Assembly (NCBI RefSeq): GCF_021462405.1 | Contig: NZ_JAKEDU010000001.1 | Coordinates: 310,001-374,000, forward strand | Length of the DNA stretch: 64,000 nt | Reading direction: 5' to 3' | Source of the DNA: Thermus tengchongensis | Lineage (GTDB): Bacteria > Deinococcota > Deinococci > Deinococcales > Thermaceae | Shown: positions 10,656 through 18,735 of the stretch, piece after piece | How positions within the stretch are numbered: position 1 is the first letter of the stretch | Layout: each line of letters starts with the position of its first letter | Notes under the pieces: model-generated | Databases searched by the model: none | Told to the model about the DNA's origin: nothing | Seen by the model: only the letters and a program-made list of their open reading frames with translations | Position numbers and translations under genes: made by a program

Positions 10656-11458
10656 CAGCGACCTCCGAAGAGCCTGCGGATCACCGATAGAAGCCCCTGG
10701 GCCTCCTCCAGGTTACGGAAGGGCACCTCCTCGCCCCTAAGGCGGCGGGCGGTGTCCATGTAGGCGAGGGCGGCTGGGCTTGTCCCTTTAAGCACCAAGG
10801 GCTCCCCTTGGTTGGTGGAGATGAGCACCTGCTCGTCCTCGGGGATGATGCCGATGGGCTTAAGCCCCAGGATCTCCACCACGTCCTCCACGGAGAGCAT
10901 GTCCCCCCGGGCCACCATCTTGGGCCGCAAGCGGTTGATGATGAGGAAGTTTTCCCGGATCTCCCGGGCCTCGAGGAGGCCGATGATGCGGTCGGCGTCC
11001 CGGACGCTAGAGACCTCGGGGTTCACCACCACCAAGGCCCCTTCCGCCGGGGTGGCGGCGGTCTGGAAGCCCTTCTCGATGCCGGCGGGGGAGTCTATGA
11101 GCACCCGGTCAAACCCCTCCTCCGTCAAAAGGTACTGCACCAGCTCTCGGAAGCGGGCGGGGTCCAGGGCCTCCTTGTCCTTGGTCTGGGAGGCGGGAAG
11201 GAGGAAGAGGTTTTCTACGCGCTTATCCCGGATCAGGGCCTGGCGCACCTTGGCCCGCCCCTCCAGGACGTCGATGAGGTCAAAGACCACCCTCCCCTCG
11301 AGGCCCATGACCACATCCAGGTTCCTCAGGCCCACGTCCACGTCCACCACCGCCACCTTCTCCCCCAGCTTGGCCAAGGCCGCCCCCAGGTTGGCGGTGG
11401 TGGTGGTCTTTCCCACCCCGCCCTTACCCGATGTCACCACGATGGCTCTCGCTTTCAC
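10655..11458 (-). CDS. minD: Septum site-determining ATPase
   Basis: Deviant Walker A ATPase of 267 residues that cycles on the membrane to position the division site. The P-loop GKGGVGKTTTTANLG has the signature first lysine. Switch regions are in VDVDVGLRNLDVVMGLEGR and the Asp of LIDSPAGIEKGF. The C-terminal amphipathic helix LLSVIRRLFGG would be the membrane-targeting sequence. The start is the GTG at 11458, inside the stop of the upstream HxlR-like gene. A longer open frame extends upstream, but the family begins at this residue. Confidence 0.94.
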   Translation of the reverse strand: MKARAIVVTSGKGGVGKTTTTANLGAALAKLGEKVAVVDVDVGLRNLDVVMGLEGRVVFDLIDVLEGRAKVRQALIRDKRVENLFLLPASQTKDKEALDPARFRELVQYLLTEEGFDRVLIDSPAGIEKGFQTAATPAEGALVVVNPEVSSVRDADRIIGLLEAREIRENFLIINRLRPKMVARGDMLSVEDVVEILGLKPIGIIPEDEQVLISTNQGEPLVLKGTSPAALAYMDTARRLRGEEVPFRNLEEAQGLLSVIRRLFGGR

Positions 11459-11763
11459 CGCTTCCCCTCCTGCACCATATCCAATATCTCGTCCAATTCG
11501 CTTAGAAAATCCAAAACCCGCTTGCCCCGCGGGGTCAGGAGGTATTCTACCCGGGGGGGAACCTCGGGGTAGGCCTGCCGTTGGACGAACCCCAGGAGGT
11601 GGAGCTCCCGAAGCCGCTCCGCCAAGGTTCGGGGAGAAAGGCCCAGGAAGGACTCCAGGTCGGAAAAGCGCGAGGTTCCCCGGCTTAAGGCGAAGAGCAC
11701 CTCCGGTGCCCCACGCCGCGCCAGCACCTTGAGCACCTTGCGGGTGTTCTTGGACAGGGCCAT
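11455..11763 (-). CDS. HxlR-type winged-helix transcriptional regulator
   Basis: DNA-binding protein of 102 residues with the HxlR winged-helix layout: LLKVLARRGAPEVLFAL-like first helix, the recognition segment LSPRTLAERLRELHLLGFVQRQAY, then the wing EYLLTPRGKRVLDFL. It lacks the N-terminal cysteine used by HypR/QorR-type redox sensors, so the signal is unclear. It heads the minus-strand run into minD-minE-rodA-pot and is translationally coupled to minD. A perfect 10-bp palindrome upstream (11787-11796) may be its own operator. Confidence 0.82.
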   Translation of the reverse strand: MALSKNTRKVLKVLARRGAPEVLFALSRGTSRFSDLESFLGLSPRTLAERLRELHLLGFVQRQAYPEVPPRVEYLLTPRGKRVLDFLSELDEILDMVQEGKR

Positions 11764-11769
11764 GGCCCA

Positions 11770-11796
11770 ATGCTAGCAAAAAACGGCATAGCTATG
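11770..11796 (-). promoter_or_regulatory. hxlR promoter with CATAGCTATG palindrome
   Basis: A minus-strand TAGCAT (11770-11775) sits exactly six bases before the hxlR ATG, predicting a leaderless mRNA. The perfect palindrome CATAGCTATG occupies 11787-11796, where the -35 region would lie. That is a good position for autorepression by the HxlR-like protein. Confidence 0.5.
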
Positions 11797-11818
11797 TGCC
11801 GGTAAAGCCATGGATGCC

Positions 11819-11843
11819 GAGGCCAAGGATAGCCTTGGGCCTC
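11819..11843. other. Imperfect hairpin between divergent hxlR and mcmA transcripts
   Basis: Ten base pairs with a single bulged G (11839) and the loop ATAG; the core is CCAAGG-ATAG-CCTTGG. It lies between divergent genes, so it is not an obvious terminator. It could be an operator or a 5'-leader structure of the plus-strand transcript. Confidence 0.35.
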
Positions 11844-11868
11844 TGAGGAGGAATATGCTAAGGCAAGG

Positions 11869-12006
11869 ATGAAGGACGGCATCCCACCCGACTGGAAGGA
11901 CTTCCTGGCCCTCGTGCTGGCGGTCTACAGCCTCCTGTTGCCGCCCCTTTTCCTGGTGCTCGGGGTGCTCTTCCTCTTCCTCCTCCTGGTCCGCGTTTTC
12001 CTGTAA
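11869..12006 (+). CDS. Small membrane peptide upstream of mcmA
   Basis: A 45-residue open frame with a polar start (MKDGIPPDWKDFLALV) and one long hydrophobic stretch (LVLAVYSLLLPPLFLVLG followed by VLFLFLLLVRVFL). It ends nine bases before the methylmalonyl-CoA mutase ATG. The ribosome site is weak (AAGG). Composition and position support a real single-span or hairpin membrane peptide, but no family is recognised and the call rests on reading frame and hydrophobicity alone. Confidence 0.45.
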   Translation: MKDGIPPDWKDFLALVLAVYSLLLPPLFLVLGVLFLFLLLVRVFL

Positions 12007-12015
12007 AACTAAGGC

Positions 12016-13560
12016 ATGGAAGGCCTCTTTGAGTCCCTACCCGAAGGCTACCGGGAACGGCTGGGCCGCCCCGGGGAGTACCCCTTTACCCGGGGCATCT
12101 ACCCTCGGATGTACCTGGACAGGCTCTGGACCATGCGGCAGTATGCGGGCTTCTCCACCGCAGAGGAGTCCAACGCCCGCTACCGATACCTCCTCGCCCA
12201 GGGCCAGACGGGCCTGAGCGTGGCCTTCGACCTCCCCACCCAGCTGGGCCTGGACCCCGACCACCCCATGAGCGTGGGGGAGGTGGGCCGGGTGGGGGTG
12301 TCCATCGCCACCCTCGAGGACATGCGCAAGCTCTTCGACGGCATCCCCCTGGACCGGGTTTCCACCAGCATGACCATCAACGCTCCAGCCATGATGCTCC
12401 TGGCCCTCTACCTCCTGGTGGCGGAGGAACAGGGGGTTTCCTGGGACAAGGTGTCGGGCACCGTGCAGAACGACATCCTCAAGGAGTACTTCGCCCGGGG
12501 CACCTACATCTACCCCCCCGGGCCCTCCATGCGCCTGGTCACGGACATCTTCGAGTTCTGCGCCCGCCACGTGCCCAAGTGGAACACCATCTCCATCTCC
12601 GGCTACCACATCCGCGAGGCGGGGGCCACGGCGGCCCAGGAGATCGCCTTCACCCTGGCGGACGGCAAGGCCTACGTGCGGGCCGCCCTGGAACGGGGCC
12701 TCAAGGTGGACGAGTTCGCCCCCCGGCTTTCCTTCTTTTTCGCCGCCCACGGGGACATCTTTGAGGAGGCCGCCAAGTTCCGGGCCGCCAGGAGGCTTTG
12801 GGCCCGCATCATGCGGGAGGAGTTCGGGGCCAAGGACCCCAAGAGCTGGATGCTCCGCTTCCACACCCAGACCGGAGGCTCCACCCTCACCGCCCAGGAG
12901 CCCCTCAACAACGTGGTGCGCACCGCCTACCAAGCCCTGGCGGCGGTGCTGGGGGGCACCCAGAGCCTCCACACCAACGCCTACGACGAGGCCTTGGGCC
13001 TCCCCACCGAGAAGAGCGCCCTTCTCGCCCTGCGCACCCAGCAGATCCTGGCCTTTGAAAGCGGAGTCACCCGGGCCGTAGACCCCTTAGGGGGAAGCTT
13101 CTACGTGGAGCACCTCACGGACCAGCTGGAGAAGGAAGCGGAAAGGCTTATCCAGGAGATCGATGCCCTAGGAGGCGCGGTGGCCGCGGTGGAGGCGGGC
13201 TACTTCCAGCGGGCCATTGAGGAGTCCGCTTGGCAGTTCCAGAAGGAGGTGGAGGAGGGCAAGCGGATCATCGTGGGGGTGAACCGCTTCGCTGACCCCA
13301 ACAGTCCCCTCAACGAGCCCACCCCGGTGCAGCGCATCGACCCCGAGCTCCACGAAAGGCGCAAGCGGGAGCTGGCCGAGTTCAAGGCCAAGCGGGATGG
13401 GGAAAGCGTGCGGGTGGGCTTGGAGAACCTGCGGCGGGCCGCCAGGGGAAGCGAGAACCTCTTCCCCTACGTGCTGGAAGCCTTCCGCCGCCGGGCCACC
13501 CTGGGGGAGGTCTGCGGGGTGCTTAGGGAGGAGTGGGGGGAGTACCAGCCCGGGAGGTGA
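12016..13560 (+). CDS. mcmA: Methylmalonyl-CoA mutase large (catalytic) subunit, no B12 domain
   Basis: TIM-barrel catalytic subunit of 514 residues for interconversion of methylmalonyl-CoA and succinyl-CoA. Residues that distinguish methylmalonyl- from isobutyryl-CoA mutase are the methylmalonyl type: Tyr43 in RQYAGFS and the Arg of [10 protein letters not shown] (Phe and Gln in the isobutyryl enzyme). The His of [11 protein letters not shown] is kept. The protein stops before any cobalamin-binding domain, as in split mutases, so a separate small subunit must be encoded elsewhere. It continues into the NTF2-like gene with a four-base gap. Confidence 0.92.
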   Translation: MEGLFESLPEGYRERLGRPGEYPFTRGIYPRMYLDRLWTMRQYAGFSTAEESNARYRYLLAQGQTGLSVAFDLPTQLGLDPDHPMSVGEVGRVGVSIATLEDMRKLFDGIPLDRVSTSMTINAPAMMLLALYLLVAEEQGVSWDKVSGTVQNDILKEYFARGTYIYPPGPSMRLVTDIFEFCARHVPKWNTISISGYHIREAGATAAQEIAFTLADGKAYVRAALERGLKVDEFAPRLSFFFAAHGDIFEEAAKFRAARRLWARIMREEFGAKDPKSWMLRFHTQTGGSTLTAQEPLNNVVRTAYQALAAVLGGTQSLHTNAYDEALGLPTEKSALLALRTQQILAFESGVTRAVDPLGGSFYVEHLTDQLEKEAERLIQEIDALGGAVAAVEAGYFQRAIEESAWQFQKEVEEGKRIIVGVNRFADPNSPLNEPTPVQRIDPELHERRKRELAEFKAKRDGESVRVGLENLRRAARGSENLFPYVLEAFRRRATLGEVCGVLREEWGEYQPGR

Positions 13561-13563
13561 GGC

Positions 13564-13950
13564 ATGGAAACCGAGACCCAGCTCTGGGAGTTTTTGGAAA
13601 AGCATTTGGCCAGCATCTACCAAGGGGACTGGGCCACCTACGAGGCCACCACCCATCCCGACCTTTCCCTTTACGAGTGGTTTGTGACCCCCCACCGCCT
13701 GGATGGCCTGGCCTTCCACCGCTTCATGATCGAGCACGCCTGGGCCACCTCAGGAAGGCCTCACCGTCTGGACCTCTTGGAAAAGCGCCTTCAGCGCTAC
13801 GGGGAAGTGGCCATCTTCACCTACACCCTGCTCCTCACCGTGGAGGAAGAAGGGGGGCTAAAGCACCGGGCGGTGAACGAAAGCCGGGTGGCGGTGCGCT
13901 TTCCCGAGGGCTGGAAGGTGGTGCACGTGCACAAAAGCCCGGCCGGGTAG
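13564..13950 (+). CDS. NTF2-like / CaMKII-association-domain-like protein
   Basis: A 128-residue protein with the cone-shaped NTF2-like pattern: N-terminal helix with the YQGDWATYEATTHPDLSLYEW segment, then strands ending in WKVVHVHKSP. This matches the SnoaL/DUF4440 and CaMKII-association-domain families, usually small oligomers or isomerase-like enzymes. A good GAGGTGAGGC ribosome site precedes the ATG, and the gene follows mcmA by only three bases, so it is co-transcribed. The substrate is unknown. Confidence 0.75.
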   Translation: METETQLWEFLEKHLASIYQGDWATYEATTHPDLSLYEWFVTPHRLDGLAFHRFMIEHAWATSGRPHRLDLLEKRLQRYGEVAIFTYTLLLTVEEEGGLKHRAVNESRVAVRFPEGWKVVHVHKSPAG

Positions 13951-14045
13951 TTAGGTTCCCGCACTACCCAAACCCACACCTTTCTCGCCGCGCCGCACCC
14001 CGCGGAAATCCGAGGCAATGACCCGGGCCAGGGATCTGCCGGAGC

Positions 14046-14073
14046 CCCCACGCTGGCAAGAGCCAGGGTGGGG
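14046..14073. terminator. Hairpin downstream of the mcmA operon
   Basis: A 12-bp stem with one G-G mismatch, arms at 14046-14057 and 14062-14073 and loop AAGA. It is about 95 bases after the NTF2-like gene. No U-run follows on either strand, so termination is uncertain. Confidence 0.4.
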
Positions 14074-14084
14074 TGGCATGACAA

Positions 14085-14106
14085 GGGACCGGGTTTCCCC
14101 GGCCCC
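14085..14106 (-). terminator. Terminator of acs
   Basis: Read on the minus strand this is a 9-bp stem (GGGGCCGGG / CCCGGTCCC, one G-U pair) closed by the GNRA tetraloop GAAA and followed by TTGTC. The G-U pair becomes A-C on the plus strand, so the structure is specific for transcripts leaving acs. It starts about 17 bases after the acs stop. Confidence 0.6.
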
Positions 14107-14122
14107 TCCCCTTTTCCCAGGG

Positions 14123-16069
14123 CTAGGCCCCTTGCCTTAGGCGCTCCACCACCGAGCGGTCCTCGAGGGTGGAGGTATCCCCCTTGATCTCCTGCTCCCC
14201 GGCGGCGATCTGCCGCAGGAGGCGGCGCATGATCTTGCCGGAGCGGGTCTTGGGCAGGGCATCCGTGAAGCGCACCTCGTCCGGGCGGGCGATGGGCCCG
14301 ATCACCTTGGCCACGTGGGCCTTGAGCTCGTCCCGCAGGGCCTCCGAGGGCGCATTCCCCTCCTTCAGGGTCACGAAGGCCACAATGGCCTCCCCCTTCA
14401 AGGGGTCGGGGCGGCCCACCACCGCCGCCTCAGCCACGGCAGGGTGGGAAACCAAGGCGGACTCGATCTCCATGGTGCCCAGCCGGTGCCCGGCCACGTT
14501 CAGAACGTCGTCCACTCGGCCCAGGATGAGATAGTACCCGTCCTTATCCCGCCTAGCCCCATCCCCGGTGAAGTAGTTGCCTGGATGCTGGCTGAAGTAC
14601 TGTTGCAGGAAGCGGTCGGGATCCCCCCAGACGGTGCGGAGCATGCTGGGCCAGGGGCGGGTGATGCAGAGGTGCCCGCCCTCGTCGGGGTTCTCCACGG
14701 GCTTGTGCTCGGAGTCCAGGATCTCGGGCTTCACCCCGAAGAAGGGCTTCCCCGCATGCCCAGGCTTCATGGCGTGGGCCCCGGGCAGGGTGGTGATCAT
14801 GATGCCCCCCGTTTCCGTCTGCCACCAGGTGTCCACGATGGGGCACCGCCCCTTGCCGATGACGTTGTAGTACCAAAGCCAAGCCTCGGGGTTAATGGGC
14901 TCGCCCACGGTGCCGAGAAGGCGCAAGGAGTCCAGGCGGTGCTTCAGGGGCCAGCCCTCCCCCCACTTCATGAAGGCCCGGATGGCGGTGGGGGCGGTGT
15001 AGAGAATGTTCACCCCGTACTTGTCCACGATCTGCCAGAAACGGTCGGGCTCGGGCCAGTTGGGGGCCCCCTCGTACATCACCGTGGTGGCCCCGTTCAG
15101 GAGGGGCCCATAGACCACGTAGGAGTGGCCGGTGATCCAGCCCACGTCGGCGGTGCACCAGTAGACATCCTCGTCCTTCAGGTCAAAGACCAGCTTGGTG
15201 GTGAGGTAGACGTAGATCATGTACCCGCCCAGGGTGTGCAACACCCCCTTGGGCTTCCCCGTGGAGCCCGAGGTGTAGAGGATGAAGAGGGGCTCCTCCG
15301 CCTCCATGGGCTCGGCCTCGCAGCGGTCGGAGGCCGCCTCCATGAGCTCGTGCCACCAGTGGTCCCGGCCCGGGGTCCAGGGGACCTCCTCCCCGGTGCG
15401 GCGCACCACCACCACGTGCTCCACGGTGGAGACCTCCTTGAGGGCCTCGTCGGCATTCTGTTTCAGGGGTACCACCTGGCCCCGGCGGTAACCCCCGTCG
15501 GCGGTGATGAGCACCTTGGCCTCGGCATCCCGGATGCGCTCGGCCAAGGCCCCGCTGGAAAAACCACCGAAGACCACGGAGTGGATGGCCCCGATGCGGG
15601 TGCAGGCCAGCATGGCGATGGCCGCCTCGGGGATCATGGGTAAATAGATGGTGACCCTATCCCCCTTCTTCACCCCCAGGCGCTTGAGAACGTTGGCGAA
15701 CTTCTGCACCTCCCGCCAGAGGTCGTGGTAGGTGAGGACCCGCTCTTCCCCCGGCTCCCCCTCCCAGATGAGGGCCGCCTTATTGCGGCGCCAGGTTTGC
15801 ACGTGGCGGTCCAGGGCGTTGTAGGCGAGGTTGGTCTTGCCCCCCACGAACCACTTGGCGTGGGGCAGATCCCCCTCCAGGACCTTCTGCCAGGGTTCGA
15901 ACCAGTGGAGCTCGGAGGCCACCCGTCCCCAGAAGCCCTCGGGGTCTTTGAGGCTTTCCTCATACAGGCGCTGGTACTCCTCCTCGCTCTTGATGTGGGC
16001 CTTACTCCGGAACTCCTCGCTGGGGTAGAAGACCCGCTCCTCCTTGAGAACGCCTTTGATCCGGTCCAT
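14123..16069 (-). CDS. acs: Acetyl-CoA synthetase
   Basis: AMP-forming acetate-activating enzyme, 648 residues, the normal family length. The adenylate motif is [14 protein letters not shown], the acetate-pocket motif [11 protein letters not shown], the A8 hinge [16 protein letters not shown] and the catalytic lysine TRSGKIMRR, which is the acetylation target in other bacteria. All key residues are canonical, so this is the reference Acs of the locus. It is transcribed divergently from the IclR-Acs fusion gene from a promoter (TTGACC-N17-TATCCT) that shares the 19-bp locus element. Confidence 0.97.
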   Translation of the reverse strand: MDRIKGVLKEERVFYPSEEFRSKAHIKSEEEYQRLYEESLKDPEGFWGRVASELHWFEPWQKVLEGDLPHAKWFVGGKTNLAYNALDRHVQTWRRNKAALIWEGEPGEERVLTYHDLWREVQKFANVLKRLGVKKGDRVTIYLPMIPEAAIAMLACTRIGAIHSVVFGGFSSGALAERIRDAEAKVLITADGGYRRGQVVPLKQNADEALKEVSTVEHVVVVRRTGEEVPWTPGRDHWWHELMEAASDRCEAEPMEAEEPLFILYTSGSTGKPKGVLHTLGGYMIYVYLTTKLVFDLKDEDVYWCTADVGWITGHSYVVYGPLLNGATTVMYEGAPNWPEPDRFWQIVDKYGVNILYTAPTAIRAFMKWGEGWPLKHRLDSLRLLGTVGEPINPEAWLWYYNVIGKGRCPIVDTWWQTETGGIMITTLPGAHAMKPGHAGKPFFGVKPEILDSEHKPVENPDEGGHLCITRPWPSMLRTVWGDPDRFLQQYFSQHPGNYFTGDGARRDKDGYYLILGRVDDVLNVAGHRLGTMEIESALVSHPAVAEAAVVGRPDPLKGEAIVAFVTLKEGNAPSEALRDELKAHVAKVIGPIARPDEVRFTDALPKTRSGKIMRRLLRQIAAGEQEIKGDTSTLEDRSVVERLRQGA

Positions 16070-16089
16070 ATACCCTCCCTTGGCCTCTA

Positions 16090-16118
16090 AGGATAGGCTG
16101 GCCCCCGGGTGGGGTCAA
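16090..16118 (-). promoter_or_regulatory. acs promoter
   Basis: On the minus strand TTGACC (16113-16118) and TATCCT (16090-16095) are separated by exactly 17 bases. The -35 is the end of the 19-bp element shared with two other promoters of this locus. A leader with AAGGGAGG precedes the acs ATG. Confidence 0.75.
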
Positions 16119-16164
16119 GAAAAAGGGGGTTTTTCACCATTTGCCAAACCTCCCTTTTCTTGAC
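16114..16164. promoter_or_regulatory. Inverted pair of 19-bp regulatory elements between acs and the fusion gene
   Basis: Left arm GTCAAGAAAAAGGGGGTTT (16114-16132) and right arm AAACCTCCCTTTTCTTGAC (16146-16164) are inverted repeats with 17 of 19 positions complementary, separated by 13 bases. Each arm ends in the -35 box of the promoter that leaves it. A third copy precedes the symporter operon (20678-20696). The symmetry suggests a dimeric regulator acting on both divergent promoters. Confidence 0.65.
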
Positions 16165-16189
16165 AGGAGGTGTCTAACCTACCGAATAT
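16160..16189 (+). promoter_or_regulatory. Promoter of the IclR-Acs fusion gene
   Basis: A perfect TTGACA -35 at 16160-16165. The -10 is poor (GAATAT at 16184-16189 with an 18-base spacer is one candidate, TATGAA at 16187-16192 another), so transcription may need an activator. The ATG at 16204 follows closely with no ribosome site, suggesting a very short or absent leader. Confidence 0.5.
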
Positions 16190-16203
16190 GAATATGGACG
16201 CAA

Positions 16204-18735
16204 ATGGCCAGGAAGAGAAGCCTCTCCACGGTTCAGGCAGCTTTGCGCATCCTGGCCTACCTGGCCGAGCACCCAGAAGGGGTGGAGGTGAAGGAGGTGG
16301 CCCGCCTCCTGGGCAAGAGCCTTTCCACCGCCTACGCCCTCTTGAACAGCCTGGCGGAGGAAGGCTTCGCAGTGAAGACAGAAAGGGGGTACCGCCTGGG
16401 CCAGGCCAAGCCCCTCCGGCTGGAGACCACGCCCCTCGAGGAGGCCTTGGAGGAACTTTACCTCCGCACCCGGGAGCGGTGCTACCTGGCCCTTCTGACC
16501 CCGGAAGGGATCCGGCTGAAAACCCGGGGGCGGCAAGGCCAACCCCACCCCCTGGGCGATGCCCTGCCAAAAGAGGTCCACGCCCTGGCCCTGGGCAAGG
16601 TGCTCCTGGCCTACGGGGCCCTCCCCCCGCCTCCCCTGGTCCCCAAAACCCCCTACACCCTGACGGATCCCTTAGCCCTGGAGGCGGAACTCACCCGGGT
16701 CCGGGAATCGGGCCTGGCGGCGGAGATGGAGGAGTATGCCCTGGGCCTTTCGGCCCTGGCGGCTCCCCTTTTCGGCCCGGAAGGGAAGCTTCTGGGGGCT
16801 TTAGGGGTGGTGGTGCCCACCCGGCGTTTTCCCTTCGCCTTCAGCCGCCTGGCCCGGGCCCTCTCCGAGGTGGCCCAGGTCTCGGCCCACTTGCGCCCCC
16901 CCGAACCCCCCACCCTTCCCCCGCCCCCCCCGCCCAGCCTGTGGGTGGAAACCTTAGAGCCCCCTTCGAAGCTGAGGGAGGAGGCCAACCTCAAGGACTA
17001 CGCCGAGGCCTACCGGGCGAGCCTCGAGGATCCCGAAAGCTTTTTCGGCAGCTTCGCCCGGGAGTTCCACTGGGAAACCCCCTGGGAAAGGGTCCACGAC
17101 CCTGCCACCCATACCTGGTTCGGCGGAGGGCGGACCAACGCCGCCTTAAACGCCCTGGACCGCCACCTGCCCGAAAAGGCCCAACAGGTGGCCCTCATCA
17201 CCCTGGACGGGGATGGGCACCTGGAAAAGTGGACCTACCGGGAACTTTTGGACCTCTCCAGCCGCCTTGCCGGGGTCTTCCAGAACCTGGGGGTGAAGCG
17301 GGGGGACCGGGTGGCCCTCTACCTGCCCACAGGGCTGGAGGCGGCCTTGAGCCTCCTGGCCCTGGCGCGGATCGGGGCAGTGCACGTGGCCCTGCCCGTG
17401 GGCCTAGGCCCGGAAGCCTTGAGGGAGCGGCTTCTCCAAAGCCAGGTCCGCCTTCTGGTGGCCGCCGACGGCTACTTCCGCCGGGGCCAGCTCATCCCCT
17501 TAAGACCAGTGGTGGAGGCAGCCCTTTCGGGCCTGGATCTCCCAGTGCTCTGGCACACCCGGGGCACCACGGAGTTCCTGGAAAGGGCCTCGGAGGGAAA
17601 GCCTGCGGACGCCGTACCCGTTCCCGCCCAGCAGCCCCTCTTCATCCTCCACACCTCGGGCTCCACAGGCAGGCCCAAGGGAGTGGTCCACGGCCACGGA
17701 GGGTACATGGTGGGGGTAAGCTGGGCCCTCCGCTACCTCTTTGACCTGAAACCGGGAGAGATCTTCCATACCACCGCCGACCTCTTCTGGGTGGTGGGCC
17801 ACTCCTTCGGCCTGTACGCCCCGCTCTTCCTGGGAGGCACCAGCCTCCTGGTGGAGGACCGGCCGGACCACCCCAACCCCGCCGCCTTCTACGAGAGGCT
17901 AAGGCGGTTCGGGGTGGACGTGCTCCTCACCTCCCCCACGGTGCTCCGCACCCTGCGTCGCCACGGGGAAGCCCGGCCCACTTCCTTGCGCCTGGTGGGG
18001 AGCGTGGGCGAGGCCCTGGCCCCCGAGGTATGGCGCTGGACCTGGGAGAACCTGGCCTGGCCCTTGGACAACTGGTGGCAAACCGAGCTGGGGGCCCCGG
18101 CCCTGGCCACCCCCCTCACCCTCCCCGCCAAGCCGGGCTTCGTGGGCATCCCCTTGCCGGGGGTGGAGGCCCGGGTGGTGGATGGGGAAGGACAGGTCCT
18201 GCCTCCAGGGGCCAAGGGCCACCTGGTCCTCCTCAGGGCGGGGCCCGCCCACATGGTGGACCTCCTGGGGGGGGAAAGCCCTTGGCGCGGGGGCCTCTAC
18301 TGGACGGGGGACCTCGCCACCTGGGACGAGGAGGGCTACTTCCGCATCCTGGGCCGTTCCGAGGAGGTCATCAAGGTGGGGGAGGCCCGGCTCGGCACCG
18401 CCGAGGTGGAAGCGGCCGCCCTCACCCACCCCCAGGTGGCGGAAGCAGCCGCCATCGGGATCCCCGGGGAGGAGGGCGAGGAAATCGTGGTCTTTGCCGT
18501 CCCCAAGAAGGAGGTGCCCGAGGAGCTCAAGGGCCTCCTGGCCGAGAAGATCAAGGCCCACCTTTTGCGGCACCTGGGGCCGGTTCCCCCGCCCCGGATC
18601 GTCTTCGTGGAACGCCTGCCCCGTACCCGAAGCGGCAAGATCTTAAGGCGGCTCCTAAAGGCAGAACTCCTGGGCGTAGACCCTGGGGATGTTTCGGCAT
18701 TGGAGGAGGAGTATGGCGGTGCAAAAACTTCTTAA
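16204..18735 (+). CDS. IclR-type regulator fused to an acetyl-CoA-synthetase-like enzyme
   Basis: An 843-residue protein with two complete modules. Residues 1-65 are an IclR winged helix (STVQAALRILAYLAEHP, GKSLSTAYALLNSLAEEGF) and about 75-230 an IclR effector domain. A proline-rich linker (231-246) follows, then an Acs-like enzyme from about 250 to 840. Adenylate motif HTSGSTGRPKGVV, pocket tryptophans W624-W625 in DNWWQTELG, and catalytic Lys812 in TRSGKILRR are kept. The A8 hinge is unusual: RSEEVIKVGEARLGT (718-732) replaces [15 protein letters not shown], putting Glu727 at the conserved CoA-tunnel glycine. I infer a DNA-binding sensor whose ligand is an acid or its acyl-adenylate. The next gene starts inside its last 23 bases. 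Confidence 0.85.
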   Translation: MARKRSLSTVQAALRILAYLAEHPEGVEVKEVARLLGKSLSTAYALLNSLAEEGFAVKTERGYRLGQAKPLRLETTPLEEALEELYLRTRERCYLALLTPEGIRLKTRGRQGQPHPLGDALPKEVHALALGKVLLAYGALPPPPLVPKTPYTLTDPLALEAELTRVRESGLAAEMEEYALGLSALAAPLFGPEGKLLGALGVVVPTRRFPFAFSRLARALSEVAQVSAHLRPPEPPTLPPPPPPSLWVETLEPPSKLREEANLKDYAEAYRASLEDPESFFGSFAREFHWETPWERVHDPATHTWFGGGRTNAALNALDRHLPEKAQQVALITLDGDGHLEKWTYRELLDLSSRLAGVFQNLGVKRGDRVALYLPTGLEAALSLLALARIGAVHVALPVGLGPEALRERLLQSQVRLLVAADGYFRRGQLIPLRPVVEAALSGLDLPVLWHTRGTTEFLERASEGKPADAVPVPAQQPLFILHTSGSTGRPKGVVHGHGGYMVGVSWALRYLFDLKPGEIFHTTADLFWVVGHSFGLYAPLFLGGTSLLVEDRPDHPNPAAFYERLRRFGVDVLLTSPTVLRTLRRHGEARPTSLRLVGSVGEALAPEVWRWTWENLAWPLDNWWQTELGAPALATPLTLPAKPGFVGIPLPGVEARVVDGEGQVLPPGAKGHLVLLRAGPAHMVDLLGGESPWRGGLYWTGDLATWDEEGYFRILGRSEEVIKVGEARLGTAEVEAAALTHPQVAEAAAIGIPGEEGEEIVVFAVPKKEVPEELKGLLAEKIKAHLLRHLGPVPPPRIVFVERLPRTRSGKILRRLLKAELLGVDPGDVSALEEEYGGAKTS

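Noticed and set aside
11459-11779. N-terminal extension of MinD upstream of the GTG at 11458
   Set aside because: The extra residues are Pro/Gly-rich, overlap the HxlR-like gene in another phase, and the MinD family begins at the GTG.
14315-15643. Plus-strand open frame of 442 codons opposite acs
   Set aside because: Shadow of acs; composition is atypical and no family is recognisable.
16170-17744. Plus-strand frame of 524 codons in another phase over the IclR-Acs gene
   Set aside because: Pro/Gly/Arg-rich shadow frame. Its openness shows that a one-base indel at the C8 run would give a nonsense tail rather than a natural IclR terminus, which supports the fusion being real.
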